Of a DNA stretch of 64,000 nt, positions 37,883 to 51,213 are shown one piece after another (position 1 is the stretch's first letter; each line of letters begins with the position of its first letter). Source of the DNA: Plantago ovata (lineage: Eukaryota > Streptophyta > Magnoliopsida > Lamiales > Plantaginaceae). Position numbers and translations under genes: made by a program. The stretch lies in assembly GCA_028274465.1 (NCBI GenBank), contig CM051456.1, positions 10,195,745 through 10,259,744 on the forward strand, in the 5' to 3' direction. Under the pieces are notes generated by a model that did not search any database, had not been told where the DNA came from, and saw nothing but the letters and a program-made list of their open reading frames with translations.

Positions 37883-40800
37883 TTACCATGGGTCGGACTT
37901 GTAGAAAAGGACATTTTGGTTCTCAGGTCGACCAGACCAACCTTCCTCCATTAGGATGAGATTGAGACGAACTAGCAGCTTTTCAACAGCTTCGTCTTCC
38001 AGATATTCACTTGAATCTGATTGCTGCTCGAACGTAGAAGACATCTGCGATTGATTAATCATTTACAAGTCAAGTCAGGAAAAGAATAAGACATAATAGT
38101 GTTTGAAATGAGAATTTCTACCTTTGTATCCTGGTATAGCTTAAGGTGCTGAACAGATTCCTCGTAAAAACCACAGTGGTACAGAAGAATGGCATAGTCT
38201 CTTATTTCTTTAGGTTCATTTGTTAGTAAGATGAGACGTTCACATGCTGTAAAAGAGAACACATTTAGATGATGCCGAGCAACTCATGGACAAGATCTGA
38301 AACATGTTATAAGGAGAAGGTGATGTTGTTGAACATCCTAGCATATGGCCAGTTGGCCCAGTTCACTACTAAACCAGTTAGACATCCATCATCTAAATGC
38401 ATATTAGTCGAGCTCGAGTCTGATGTATCGCCCGTTGCGAGGAAATCTTTCACCCATATATATATATTTTTCTATTATAGCTTACACACATTATCAGAAC
38501 TTACTGGTATCATCTGTATTCAAAGAGTCATGGTTTCAAATGAATTAAATTCGTGTTACAAAATTACCCACAAAGTGTTACAAAATTGGCATCTAATGAA
38601 ATTAGAAAATATGTTGATAACAAAACACATAACACGGTTTTATTAGCAGTTGCCACATTTCATTAATTACATATTGCAAAAGTCACATTTCTTATTGGTC
38701 GGATTCTTCTGATAGATTAAATTTGGCAATTGAGACCACTGACCCCTCCCTGGACATAGCAGATTCTTATCTGTAGTGTAAGATCACACTATTAATTGTT
38801 TGTTTTAAAGACCATGTAGAAACTAGAAAGTCCGAGCCTTAATTTGTTTCATCACTCATCACTGGTAGCAAATGAGTAAATCTGAAAAGTGTCTCAAATG
38901 TAAGCGCCACATGTTTCGTTCTAATCATATCATTCTCCCAGCTATAGTAACCACTGTACACAAACTTTCCAATAAGAAAGCACTTCCCAACTTGTAAATG
39001 ACAAATTTGTGCAATAAAAAAATTCTAAAATGTAGTTCCTGGACTCCATAAATCTATTATCCTTTCACAGATTATAATGCTAATTATGAAAAAAAAAATA
39101 AAAAAAAAATCAAGTCACTCAAAGCCAATTATTAAAAAAAGAATGTAAAGAAATGTACAGGGTTTGGATATACCTGATAATGCACGGCGCATGTCACCAA
39201 AGCGAGCACTGGTCCAAACACCCCTCTGAAGCCTATGTCGAGCAGCCTTGGCAGATGCAAGCTCCAATGCACTGCATTGGATTAAAGACTTTAAGGGCAA
39301 TCATCAAAATACAAAATGAAAATTCTATCATTATAACCGTGATAATAGACCACCTCTCTATACTGTTGGTGGATCCATCAAAACAGTCAGCAGCTTGTGC
39401 TGCTCTCAGGAACGGACTTCTAGCAGGATCAAGCTGGAACGGCCAGAATGCATGCTTTAAATCTTTCAATATCTGTAAGATCATTGAAGTGATCACGGAC
39501 ACTCAGAGATTAAAAAAGCTGAAAGAAGAGTACCACATTTAGAAATGAAAAGACAGCGAACTAAATAGCTATCATGCATGTAAACTAAACAAGTGCAAGA
39601 AATTGCAGTGATAGACTGATAGCTATTAGTCTGATACCAAATTATGTTGGAGCATAATTTTAATATGCGACTGAAATCACTAACGTCCAACTTTTGACAT
39701 GATTCAAAAAAAGCAAAGTAATCGATGATCAACAAAACAAAGGGAAAATATCATAACTCAAAAGAATGAACCTATGTCACACCAGATTCGGGAAAAGATT
39801 ACATTTTTTCTAGAGAGTATCAATAGTATCATACAACCGATAAAGGGAAAAATGTCAGAAAAATACGAGGTTCTCTGCTGTGATATGAAGCATGAGAATG
39901 ACTATGGGTATGGGCACATAATATGATACTATGCTGACATATGGATGAGTAAAAAATATACTTATGTTTTTATATATATATTTTTTAAAATATTTATAAG
40001 CTTTAATAGAAGTTCCAAAGAAGACCACAGTCATGTAAATCCCAGGTCTGCAATATCAAATAATCAAGGCAGACTGGCAGAGACCTCAGTCCTGCAAAGC
40101 CTATATTCTGCAATATCACAAGGACGGACAAATTCTTAAAACACAACAATGAAGAAGTCCATAAATACAGATAGACCTATCATAAACGTATCAATGTAGG
40201 TGCGCTAGCCAGCCTCAAGACATATATGTGCTTCATGGATACTACTGTCAGCTAGCACAATGTCTCGATTTTATTTTGTTGTTTATTTTATTTTGCTTCT
40301 AAAGAAATCAAAATACAACGAAGAGGGGAGCTCCTTAAAATCTTCTTCTATCAATGGCTAAGCCCCGTACATTCACATATTCTTAAGTTTTTATAGCATA
40401 TATATTATCGACACTGAGTTATCATTGATTGTTGACATTATCTCCATTTGCTCTTATTACTTTCATTCAATTTCATCGCCATTCTATCTGGTATATAACT
40501 TCGAGCACATGTAGAACAAATTACCAGTATCAACAAAGACTGTGAGCTTATAACATGTGATAGATCAGATTCCTTGCTCTTTTGTTTCTGATATCCTCTA
40601 GGAGAACTGTAAGAATCATGAGGGAAGAAAATCTCCACGTCAAAATTTAGCATGCCCCACAAGCGAAGCATCTTTAGAATCCCCGAGTAAATAATTGACA
40701 GCATAGAAACAGAACCTGAACGATGCGTCAAGACCTGCTCCAAATAAGAACAATGACATTCACGAGTCAAAAGATCATATTTAAGCTAACATGAAATGTG

Positions 40801-42591
40801 AGAGGCAGAGATTCATACTGAATTGAGATATAGAGCACGCTGCTCAATTTGGTTTCTCCCTCTCCTTCTTCGAAATCCCTGAATATGATGCAACAATGTT
40901 ACCATTTTAGTGAGGGTTGATATTACAATGACAATATCCTGAAATATAATTAAACCACTCTAGATGTAGAAGTGAGTTTTAGCAAATCAAGCCACATGGA
41001 GATGTTATAAGGAGAAGGGCTAAAGCATTACATGAGGCTGTTACTCCCAACCCACTTTTGGATAGAATCATTCACCACAGGAAGAAAAAGAAAAGTAGTA
41101 CTTGACTGATAACTAATGTTCTTATCACGATAAATAAAAGTGCTAAAAATGTTTGTATCTTTTACACAATTTCCGTTTAAAATGTTTAATTCTAGGTTCT
41201 CGAGCAGTTAGCCGTTAAGAAAATCCCTGGAGATGAAAGGCGATAATGCAAGAACCCCAGATGACACTACTCCACTGACTATTCATGCACATGTAAAAGA
41301 GACTACTGCAAATAAATTTTACTACAATATATAAAGAGAAAATTAGACTTACTTTATCAACGTATAGGTATCTTTCTAAGCACTCAAGAACGTTCTCAGG
41401 TGAGGTTTTGAAAGAAGAACTGTAACGGGAGCAGTAACCAATTGAAAGATTGTCCAATCTATCAATAAAATCGTCTACTGGAAGTGGGACAGAAGAGTGG
41501 GAGATGAGGGAGTCATCCTCAGCTGCTATATTGAGAGCCATTCTCCCCAAGTCAACCCCTATACTTACACTTATGCTTGTTTCCCTCTCAATCTTAGATA
41601 ACTTCTTAACCTGTGAAGAGAAATTGTCTCTTGCAACCTGTTCAAACCAGATAGAAGTAATTGTGAAATAACATAAGAAAAGACACAGGAAAACATGTGC
41701 AACTCCGAAGATAGATGGTTGGTTCAGAAAATAGTAAAAACATTGTTCATGAAGGACTCATGCATTTCACTAACACAACATATATATGAACCTTTTGAAT
41801 AACAGCTCAATCTTTACAACACTTTACATGCTTCAACGTGCCGAAGTTATAGCTAATGAAATAAATGCATCGCCAATGCATTAAGACATCTGTTAAACCC
41901 CATCCCACGTGGCTTGAGAGTAGGACCTCAATTCAACATATAAGATTGGATAAACTTATCCCCTTACCCTTATAAGGCCTTTTACGGGGAAGATGTCCCA
42001 ATTCTAATAACATCTATAAACATAAAACAAGGGCGTGCAAATCTAGGCCCATTGGTTGAGCAGATCAAAATGCATACTAAATGAGGGTAAGTTGTCTATT
42101 GAATCAATCATCAGCGTGCCCGAAATCGACTAGGTTATTATTATACAATACAGAGTGATGCTATATAAATTAGGTGAGCATGATTTGATTAATAATCTAA
42201 AAACAAACAAATTAACAATTACAGCCTACACGAGCTAAAAGAAGTACAATAACTAATAAGTGAGTATGTTACTTCAATAATCTATATAAACCTAATTAAC
42301 ACATGGAAAATCCAATCCGCAGAAGAATGAAAGGAAAAGAGTAAAATTGAGAGTGAATTGATATACCCTAGCATGAGTGGTGTCGAGGCCAGAAGAATCG
42401 AGTGCATCGTGAAGGACAAACTTGGGCCTATTCGTTTCTTCGGATGATGCTTCGCACTTGCAACACTGAACTTGAACTACTCCTCTTCCATTTGACGGGG
42501 GATACTTGCTGCAAGGAGGATAGTAGTAGCTGTAATTGTAATTGGAGGAGAAAATGGAGACTGATTTCGAGGAAATCCATGCAACAGCCAT
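37883..42591 (-). CDS. SirB1_N/transglutaminase-like and TPR protein, probably plastid
   Basis: Eight minus-strand exons join in frame: 42591-42367, 41637-41353, 40878-40819, 40734-40525, 39472-39354, 39271-39174, 38246-38122 and 38044-37883, giving 427 residues. The N-terminal 65 residues are rich in Ser, Tyr and Asn without acidic residues, so could be a transit peptide. The block GRMALNIAAEDDSLISH through DRLDNL, then RALYLNSVLTHRSGS, matches the SirB1_N (Transglut_core2) fold. CERLILLTNEPKEIRDYAIL with LYHCGFYEESVQHLKLYQ is the following TPR-like helix pair, an order also seen in bacterial SirB1 proteins. The frame ends YKSDPW. Biochemical function is not known to me, and no catalytic Cys-His-Asp triad is obvious in what I read. 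The gene looks intact. Confidence 0.75.
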
Positions 42592-43445
42592 GGATATGAT
42601 GATGATGGTTTCTAAAACTGTAATTACTGCTGCAATAAATATATTGCTGATAATGATTAAATGACCCAATATGGATTTTATCATTTCTTTCTTATTTTCA
42701 GTCAGATAAGATATTTCATGATATTTATTTATTTAAGACTTTATCAGATAGTTTTGATGGCTTGAGTTTAGGAATCTTGTTTTATTGATTTTCTCTTAAA
42801 CTTTTATAAATACAATAATAAAATATTAAATGAAATTAATTTAGTTAGTCTCTGTTTTCTTCGTCTGAAAACTCATTATTTTCAGTTCAGTTCAATTCTG
42901 TTCAAGTTCATTTAGTTCAGTTCAATTTTGTTCATACTTGCTTAATTATATTTTATACTACAAATAAATTCAGTTCAGTTCAATTCACTCCAGTTATGTT
43001 CAGACGAAAATAACAATTTCTTATTTATACAAGCACCTGATCAAATCGGAGTTGATCCGGTTCAACTTTAACCTTAAGGTTGGCAATTTGTTCTCTGGAC
43101 CTGATCTATGATAACTTTATAGACAATATGGTAAAATCATATACGTCACATTTTCCAAGTGATGTGGATGTATTTGAACCACATTATCCACAACTTACTC
43201 GCATAAGAATTTTCCACCCAGGTCTGGATTTCAAGACATTTATATTATGTTATTATTTACTCGATGTTTGTTTAGTAAAACGAACTTATAAGTTGATCGA
43301 TAGTTGATAAAGTGAACTAATTAGTCGACTAATTTTTTTTATAAACTATACATAATTGATAAAGATATCTTCTCAAACCAACCACCTCATTCATATTCAC
43401 CAAATAAGATTATTATAATCAAATAAGATCACGTAATTACAAACT

Positions 43446-43626
43446 CGGGAGTTATAAGGTGGTGCAGCAGTAAGGAGTTGAGATAGTGAAGTAGAAGTGC
43501 CGGGTTTGATCCCCGGTAGTGGCGGAGTTATAAGGTTGGTTTAGGTGTGAAGAAATAAGGTAGTTTAGTAAATTTGTATAGTATTAGTATAGGAGTAGTT
43601 GTAATATTTTTCGTTTAAAAAAAAAA
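43446..43626 (+). mobile_element. tRNA-type SINE with 13-bp target duplication
   Basis: A 181-bp unit begins cgggagttataaggtggtgc and ends in an A run. It is flanked by the perfect duplication gtaattacaaact at 43433-43445 and 43627-43639. An A-box-like stretch (gtggtgcagcagtaagg) is followed by a B-box-like gggtttgatccccggtag near 43502, the usual spacing of a polymerase III promoter in a tRNA-derived SINE. A second, inverted copy lies in the NPF intron. It encodes no protein and depends on a LINE for movement. Confidence 0.85.
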
Positions 43627-44287
43627 GTAATTACAAACTATTTTAATGGTTTGGGCTATAAATTTCCCCTACTTTCTACATTATGATGGGATTATTGGCC
43701 CAACTGTACTACTAATTCAACTTCTTTACCCGTTAATTGTCTCTTAATGTATTTCTTGTCACTTGTCAGATAATCTCATTTAGATTCCAATTTTTCAGTA
43801 TGCATTTAAGTTTCAATTCTACTTTAAAATTATATCAATTTTGGTGACAATGGTATTCCTATTCCCACACCACATCAAAACATGAAATAAGCTAAAATAA
43901 AATCCCCAACAGTCAACCATACCAAGATGAGGCCTTTTGACTCCAAGATGAATAATGATAAGGGGGTTATTAAACGTAGTAGCAATTTTACTAAACGTTG
44001 GAAATTTATTTGTAATTTACAGAATGACTCTTATTTTACAAGTATTACAAATAAATCTCAAACTTACTAAATTCATACAAATTATCATAAACAATTGCAA
44101 GTATAATAAATTCATCAATTCTACTTTACCACAAACACTCCCTAAAATAAATACACTCATAAATATAAATTATTAACATGAAATGATCACTTGAACAAAA
44201 ATGATCAAATGATACTTCCGAACTTCCAAAATTGATAAATTTGATACTAAATTCAAGTGTTCCAAAAATTAACATTTAAATTCAAAT

Positions 44288-44376
44288 TAAAAAAAAAAAA
44301 AAAAAGAGATCAGTAGAGAGCAGCAGCCGGGCTGCTGCTAGTCGCAGCCGAGCTGGGCTGCTGCTAGTGATTCAAC

Positions 44377-44405
<29 letters not shown>
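44288..44405. repeat. GC-rich palindrome between poly(A) and poly(T)
   Basis: An A18 run, then about 75 GC-rich bases containing gagcagcagccgggctgctg and a second gggctgctgctagt, then T25 or more. The outer arms (aaaaagag and ctctttttt) and the inner cagcagcc/ggctgctg blocks are self-complementary, so one strand could fold into a nested hairpin. It could be a foldback element or an oddly nucleated simple repeat. Confidence 0.7.
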
Positions 44406-44413
<8 letters not shown>

Positions 44414-44441
44414 ATATAAATTTATTTAATTATGCACAATA

Positions 44442-44593
<152 letters not shown>

Positions 44594-45176
44594 CCCTAAT
44601 TTACAATAGATTTATAAATTTATAGATACTTTATTACAAATTTACAAATCAATGTGTGAAATGAGTTTGATGATATCTCTTGGTGTGTTCTTCAAATTGA
44701 ATTGAAATATGTTGATTAGGTTATTGATTTAGAGGCTTGATTTATTTAAGGTGGAATTGTGATGATTTTAAAAGTATTGGGTTAATTTGTAAAATTATAA
44801 ATTTATAGATACTTTATCTAATTTGCAATAAATTTCCAACATTTAGTAAATTTATGTTCCGACGTTTAATATTTGCCTAATGATAATTACAATGGTGAAA
44901 ATTAATTTTCAGCATAAAATGCACTACAAGTAGTACATAAATATGATACAGAAAATACACTTGACCAATGTTTTAACTCTCTTTTTCCACTACTAGTTTC
45001 GTGCCATATTAATGTTGTTACATCAATGAGAATCTCACACAATTAGACATCACCAATAATCAATCAATTTTATTACACCAATGCCCCTCACTTGTAATAT
45101 TTAAAGTCCTCCTTCTGGTCCCCAAATTCATTTTTATATTTGCCAATAATCACTCTATAGTCTACTAAGCCATATT

Positions 45177-48100
45177 ATGGAGGGCGCTTCCATAGTCAAG
45201 AATCCTTCCACCGGGGGTTGGAGATCGGCTTTTTTCATCATTTGTACAATCAAATTCTCTCTTTTCCATCATTTTTGACCATTTTTTCTTATTTGATAGC
45301 GAGTTCATTTTATTATTTATTTATTTATTTATTTATTTTGTAATTGTGGCAGTCGTGGAGGTGGCAGAGCGATTTGCATACTATGGAGTTGCAGGGAACT
45401 TGTTCGTGTATCTTACCCGGGTGCTCGGCCAGCCATCCGTGATGGCCGCAAAGAATGTGAACATTTGGCAAGGCGTCTCGGCGATATTTCCGGTGGCTGG
45501 CGGATTTTTGGCGGATTCATACATGGGACGGTACAAGATGATCCTCATCTCCAGCATCATCTATCTTGTTGTAAGCAATGTTCATCTGTCCTTTCACTAC
45601 GTATGCAGCCTACTTTGGTACTATGTATTTATTCTAGCCTCATCAGTCATCTCCATTAACATTTTTCAACAAGAGGAGATATATAATTTATTGAAAATGG
45701 ACAATTTGTTTAGTGATGGGACAATCATTTATCTTATTTTCAGAGCAAATGCAATGCACGTTTTCTTTATTAATTTGGGTACGGAATTAAAAAAATGTTT
45801 GGAAAAAGAGAAAGAAAGAAAAGAAAAGAAAAGGATAGGCACCGTTGAAGAATTAAAGCAAAAAGGGAAAATCTTAATTAAAAAAAAAGGAGAAAAAAGA
45901 TAATTTGAAACATCATGAACTTTATCAGTTGTTTAGCACATTATTTTGAGTACCTTTACATATAGCTTTCAACTATTAATAGGCAAGGCGTGTTCTATCA
46001 TACACTAAATAATGTTGTGTATTTGTTTGCAATTAAAATAAGGTAAAATGAAATAAATAGGCAAAAAATCAAATTCTTTTATAGGAAAATCAAAAGAATT
46101 CATAATTTTCTTTATCATTAGAATTTTCCATGCATGAAATTAATTTAATTATCCTTTTTAATTTAAGCACGCTAAGTTGCTAACATTTAGAGCATTTGCA
46201 GCGGTTTCCCTAAAAGTAAATAAATGTCTAAATATATAGTAATAAAAATTGTAACATGTAGATAAAAAGTTAATAAATTAGGAGTAGTAAGTCCTTTAGA
46301 AACTGTGATTTTTCTAAGCAATAGAAAAATCAATACTTCGTATATATTAGAGGAGTGTACGTACGTCCAACACTTGTGGTAGAAGAGGTATTAATTTTTA
46401 CAAAAAATTTCTCATATTTTAAGAAAATCTCAATTTTTAAAATTTCACTTAAATTAATTTACTCATAATAAGCATCTGCCGAAATATATATATTACAACT
46501 ACTTCTACTATACAATATATCCTAAACCACCTTATATCTCCACACCGAAACCGCCTTATGTCTCCGCTGGAGATCGAACTTTGCACCTCTCCTTCACTAT
46601 CCCACCTCCCTTCCGCTAGGTAAGAAGTATACTCTCTTCGCATACCGCATAAGTAATACACTTTAACTTTTTTCGATTAATATGTTTCGATTAATATGTT
46701 TCAAGTTAATTGAACACAAATTACACTTAAATTAAATTATTGGTATAATTTAGAGTATAAATTAGATAAGGTGGTAGTAATAAAGATGAAGTTTGCCATG
46801 GCAAGAATGAGTTTGCGATGAGTATTAAGAAATGCATGAAATACAGTATGCACCTTCTTTCACTGCTTCGTTAAAATCTTCATTAATTTTTAATCATCAT
46901 ATTAAATTACGTACAGGGCCTGATATTGTTAACACTTGCCGTGACTACAATTCCTTTCCATCTCCGCCCCACAATTTTCTTTCTAGCTCTTTACATTCTC
47001 GCAGTAGGAGAAGGTGGTCACAAGCCATGCGTACAGACTTTCGCTGCCGACCAATTCGATGAAGATCTCCCCGAAGAGAAGGTTGCGAAGAGCTCATTCT
47101 TCAATTGGTGGTATGTGGGGATCGTGTTTGGTGCCACTACTGCGCTACTAGTGGTTATTTACGTGGAAGATTACGTTGGGTGGGGTATAGCATATGGCAT
47201 GCTGGCTGCGGTGGTTGCGGGGGCACTTGTTATATTTTTGGCCGGGAGTTGGACGTATCGTGTAGAGGCTCCCGTTGGGAGCCCATTTACAAGGGTAGTA
47301 CAGGTGGTGGTTGCAGCCACAAGGAAGCGGAAGTTGGATGAGGGGAGAGGGGTTTTGTTGGAAGAGGAGTGTGATGGAAAGGTGGAGGGTGCTTCATCAG
47401 TAGTTCACAATTTGGCTCGTACTACAAAATTCAGGTACTCTTTATTTATTTATCTTTGTAGCAAGTAATTTTAACCTGCGGATATCCCTGTGATCGTTCT
47501 AAACATGTCTGGTTAAAAATTTCACAAACATGTATTTGGATTGAATATTTTATCATAGTAAATGCTAATTAGAATTAGAATGTATGTGAAAATCAACAAA
47601 ACAAACATAAACGCGGGAGATAACGTATGGGTTTGGAATAACTTTTACTACTAGACATTTTGGGTGGAGAAATGGTGTGAATCGTACGTGATCAAGCTAA
47701 ACACACAATGTAAATAATGACGTGATAGTTTATGCGTAACAAGTTGGAAATCTATTAAGTGTTTGAATTTGAAAAGTATAGAATGATACTGATTGATAGT
47801 ATATAAAGTTGAGTTTGAGAAGATACTGATTATTTTGGTTTGCTTAATTGGGTGTGGACCTTATGTTATGTAATGGCAATATTAGATTCTACTTTGATAT
47901 TGAAAAATTGTCTTACCTAAGAAATCTAGGACCATTTAACATTTTTATAGCAGTGGACTTTCTAAAAGTGTGATATATAATTATGGAGGCAACTTATTGA
48001 CGTGGATGATTTTGGGTGCTAATATCAGGTAATGTCTCATCATAGATCTATCTAGTAGTAAGTTATAAGTCCAAATACATTGGTAAAGTTTTAAGTGATT

Positions 48101-49695
48101 AAGTTTGAGTAATTTTTAATGTAAACCAAACCTTAACGTAACCTCTAATCTTTTAAATCACTCGTTTATTCATTTCACTTTAAATTTAATATCATTGAGT
48201 TCAGTTTAAATTATTTCAGTTAAGTTTAAATTTACCTAATCGAAATTTATAATTCAAATAAATTCAACTCTTCTTCATTAGCTTTAGTCTTAGTTTTGGA
48301 GGTTTTGAAGTTTGAGCTGCCCTGCTTTAGTACTCTGTTTCGGTTTAGGCATTTGGGGGCTTTTGTTTGCTGTAGTTCATTTGGGCGACTCTTGTATTTA
48401 CTTTATGAGTATGTCTCATCCTCCATTTCTTATCTAATAAATATTTTTATCGGTTAAAAAAATAAAAAATCATTCAGTTCAGAATAATTAATTTCAGTTG
48501 GGTTCAGTTCAAAATTTTTCACGCGATTCAAACGTAATCTTAGCTTACAGATCGATTATATCCGTGTTGATAAAATATAGAATAATGAATAAACTATACA
48601 AGAAAATGGATACGTAAGTCGATATAAGTCACCCCCTTTGTTAGTTGTTACAGTTTGTAGATGATTTAATTTTGCAGATTTCTGGACAAGGCAATGATCA
48701 TTGACAACAATGATGCAGCAAGTGAAAAGAGAAACCCATGGAGACTATGCTCTTTGAACCAAGTAGAGGAAGTGAAACTAATCCTACAACTTATTCCCAT
48801 TTGGTTCAGTTGCCTAATGTTTGCAACAACAATAGCACAACAAGGCACATACTTCACCAAACAAGGCACCACCATGAACAGATACATCACACATAACTTC
48901 CAGGTCCCAGCAGCCACATTCCAAGTCGTCACCGGTCTCACTATACTCTTCTCCGTCTTGATGTATGAACAGATCCTCGTCCCCTTAGCCCGAAGAATCA
49001 CTGGTATATATTTACACGTGTCGTTTTATATAAAAAATTCAACCTTTTAACATCATTCGTATACCTCTAACAATCGATGACCTAACATAACAATTAATGT
49101 TCGATAAAATTAATTGTAAACAAGATTTAGGTAACAATTAACTGGATTTATTGACCTTTCTTGAACAGGCCATCCTTCTGGCATCACGATCCTCCAGCGA
49201 ATTGGAACTGGCCTAGTTACATCAATCATGGCCATGATAGTCGCAGCACTAACCGAGTCCAGAAGGGTCCGTGTGGCACGCGAACATGGTCTACTCGACA
49301 TGCCGAAATCAATAGTCCCAATGCCCGCGTGGTGGCTGATTCCACAATACATGCTGATCGGGATATCCGACATGTTCACAGTGGTCGGATTACAGGAGCT
49401 GTTCTATGATCAAATGCCTGTGGAAATGAGAAGTATTGGTGCAGCTGCTTACATAAGTGTGACTGGAGTTGGGGGCTTCTTGAGCAGTGGTTTGATATCT
49501 ATTGTGCAGGGGATTACCTCAAAGACAGGGCATGAGTGGTTTGCAGATAATCTTAATAGAGCAAATCTTGAGGATTTTTATTGGCTTTTGGCTGGTATGG
49601 GTAGTGTTAATTTTTGTGTTTATCTATTTGTTGCTAAAAGGTATGTTTATAAGAAGATTGAACATAAAGGTTCCAATAATGATGAGGAACAATAG
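45177..49695 (+). CDS. NRT1/PTR family (NPF5-like) proton-coupled transporter
   Basis: Five exons join in frame: 45177-45243, 45353-45570, 46917-47434, 48678-49003 and 49169-49695, giving 551 residues, normal for the family. The proton-coupling motif EVAERF follows the first short exon, which contains GGWRSAFFII. AVGEGGHKPCVQTFAADQFD is the conserved NPF block with the NPF5-type GGHKPC. Around twelve hydrophobic segments can be traced, with a basic and acidic central loop (TRKRKLDEGRGVLLEEE). NPF carriers import nitrate, peptides or hormones with protons, and NPF5 members often act at the tonoplast. The substrate cannot be read from sequence. Intron 2 holds an inverted SINE. Exons 4 and 5 recur 6.7 kb downstream in a duplicated segment. 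Confidence 0.92.
46478..46628 (-). mobile_element. Inverted SINE copy within NPF intron 2
   Basis: Read on the minus strand, agcggaagggaggtgggata leads to a B-box-like aagttcgatctccagcgg, then gacataaggcggtttcggtg and ataaggtggtttagg, and a 3' part matching the SINE at 43446 (tagtagaagtagttgtaatat). Its head and A-tail are degraded. It lies between NPF exons 2 and 3 in antisense orientation. Confidence 0.7.
48290..48470 (+). mobile_element. LINE- or SINE-like 3' end in NPF intron 3
   Basis: The stretch from ttagtcttagttttggagg to ctaataaatatttttatcgg, then A-rich, resembles the 3' end of a plant non-LTR retroelement. It runs across position 48433, where the large duplication begins. No reverse transcriptase is present. 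Family resemblance is from memory. Confidence 0.35.
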
Positions 49696-49951
49696 GTTAA
49701 GAAATTTATCAGCAGCAAGGAATTGTTGAAATAAGTTTCTGAAATGAATTATAAGCTGTAATTGACCTCATATTGCTCCATCAACTCATTATTTGACACC
49801 ATTCATTTCAACTTTTCACTCAAACTTAAGAAGTAAATGTCATACAGCAAAAGTAAATCAATATATTTGAGATTCAGAGTGTTTGAGAAGAACACAAAAA
49901 AGAGAATTATGTATAAAAAAAGAGAAAATAATAACAATACTAATTAACCTA
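49696..49951. other. 3' flank of the NPF gene
   Basis: AT-rich sequence with the NPF 3' UTR. No other feature is visible. The same sequence occurs at 56440-56695. Confidence 0.5.
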
Positions 49952-50083
49952 CTAGTACCTAGAAGCTCTCACAACTTTAGGTTGCAACCATGTCCCATTG
50001 AACTTCTCTTCCCTGTCATAGATATAATGACCCCCAGGATACAATTTAAACAGTCCAGCATATCTCATTGCCTGGTCGTAACT
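49952..50083 (-). other. Possible terminal exon of unrecognised protein
   Basis: On the minus strand an acceptor-like tatatagcag is followed by 43 open codons and TAG, in a frame different from the F-box piece that overlaps its start. The reading has coding character: YAGLFKLYPGGHYIYDREEK, then FNGTWLQPKVVRASRY. I do not recognise it. It might be a frameshifted end of the F-box/DUF295 gene or an exon left from another gene. An identical copy lies at 56696-56827. Confidence 0.35.
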
Positions 50084-50369
50084 CTGCTATATACGCCATT
50101 TCATATCCCCAGTTTGGCATGGCCTCCGTGGATAAAATAGCAATAACGACCCAATCTGATGACGATGGAGAAGAGGAGAATGACATGGCATGAATATAAT
50201 ATTCTTGCGGAATATCTTTCAGGGTGATCTTGGTTTTGCAGATCGGTTCAAAGAAAAATGCCTTGTGCTTACCCTGAGTCACAAGTAACCATCCATTGCT
50301 GGAGTAGCGAATTTTACAACCCAATAACTCTTGTTTGCTAATGAAGTAACTCCTGTTAGATGTAGGATC
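50046..50369 (-). pseudogene. 3' piece of an F-box/DUF295 gene, cut off by an LTR (left copy)
   Basis: The open frame runs from the LTR edge at 50369 to TAA at 50046 and reads TSNRSYFISKQELLGCKIRY then SSNGWLLV and KITLKDIPQEYY. These are typical of the first half of the DUF295 domain, a beta-propeller-like region found after F-boxes in plants. In this copy it has no F-box upstream because the Copia element follows directly. In the right copy the missing 5' part lies beyond the LTR. It is a fragment and not expected to be functional. Confidence 0.75.
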
Positions 50370-51199
50370 TGTTAAAACACGTGAACTCTAAAACAATAAG
50401 AGTTAGTCCAGAATCTAAAACTCCTACAGAGTACGTTTGGTATTCCTGAAAAACGATAGCAAAGTTGTCTATAAAGTTTATGCAACGTTAACGACAACTT
50501 CGATAACCTGTCAATCAATAAAGCAATATAAAATAATACGTGCACAGAGATTATGAACGCAGCGGTAAAGAGACACACGTATAAACTTTTATTCTAACTG
50601 TTATTCACAGCTAGATGCTTTATTAGCAAAAACGACTAGATCAATATGTTGAGTACAATGAATATCGAACTCACCTATTTATCTAGTAAACGACACAACA
50701 CAACCTAGGTTATCTAATCTATATGAGAACCAACTCACCTATACTCCCTCGAGGAATATATAAACAGGTTGTGTAAATAGACTACAAACAAAAGACTTGA
50801 ACAACTAACGTTAAAACCGGCGTTGAGCAACTTCAAGTGTAATCTGCAAAACTGAACGTGTATCGTCCTTGTGTGTATTCTTCAATGTCGACTTTGGCAC
50901 TCTATATATAGTGTTATAAACACCCTTGAATTTCGTGTGGAAGTCTTCATTGAATCAGATTAGAACACCTCTTCTAATTGAACTTGAACTCCAAAACGTG
51001 TTCACATTGATGAAGTAGTTTCCTAGTCAACTTCGACTTTGAAGTTGCCTGAACATGACGAATCCAACTAGAACTCTATTCTCGTTCTTGATCTGTAAAT
51101 CCTTCTTGAATTCGATCTTTGTTAAGTTAAGGTAAAACAATCCCAATGCAATTAGGATAATGTCCATAAGGAGATTAACGTAAAAACGTTACTCTAACA
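50370..51199 (-). mobile_element. Copia (Sirevirus-like) 3' LTR, left copy
   Basis: This 830-bp repeat starts TGTTAGAGTAACG and ends TGTTTTAACA on the minus strand. It is preceded on its left by GGATC (50365-50369) and followed at 51200 by a polypurine tract. Only one substitution separates it from the LTR at 57114-57943. A TATA-like tatatatagag lies at 50903-50910 (minus). Orientation is set by the polypurine tract and envelope-like gene, which read toward it. Confidence 0.9.
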
Positions 51200-51213
51200 T
51201 TCTCCCCCTTTTT
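51200..51213 (-). other. Polypurine tract next to the LTR
   Basis: On the minus strand aaaaagggggagaa directly abuts the LTR start at 51199, the position of the plus-strand primer in LTR retroelements. Related agggggag tracts recur at about 51560-51570 and 51588-51598, and again near 53597. Several such tracts upstream of the 3' LTR are a known trait of Sireviruses. Confidence 0.75.

Larger units (their letters stand above)
48433..51199. repeat. Left copy of the 2.77-kb duplicated segment
   Basis: This block matches 55178-57943 with an offset of 6743-6745. It contains part of NPF intron 3, exons 4 and 5, the NPF 3' flank, the 3' piece of an F-box/DUF295 gene and one 830-bp LTR. Differences I could see are a 2-base insertion in intron 3 (agag versus ag near 48480), a 1-base difference in intron 4 near 49012, and one substitution in the LTR (51150). 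Confidence 0.95.
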
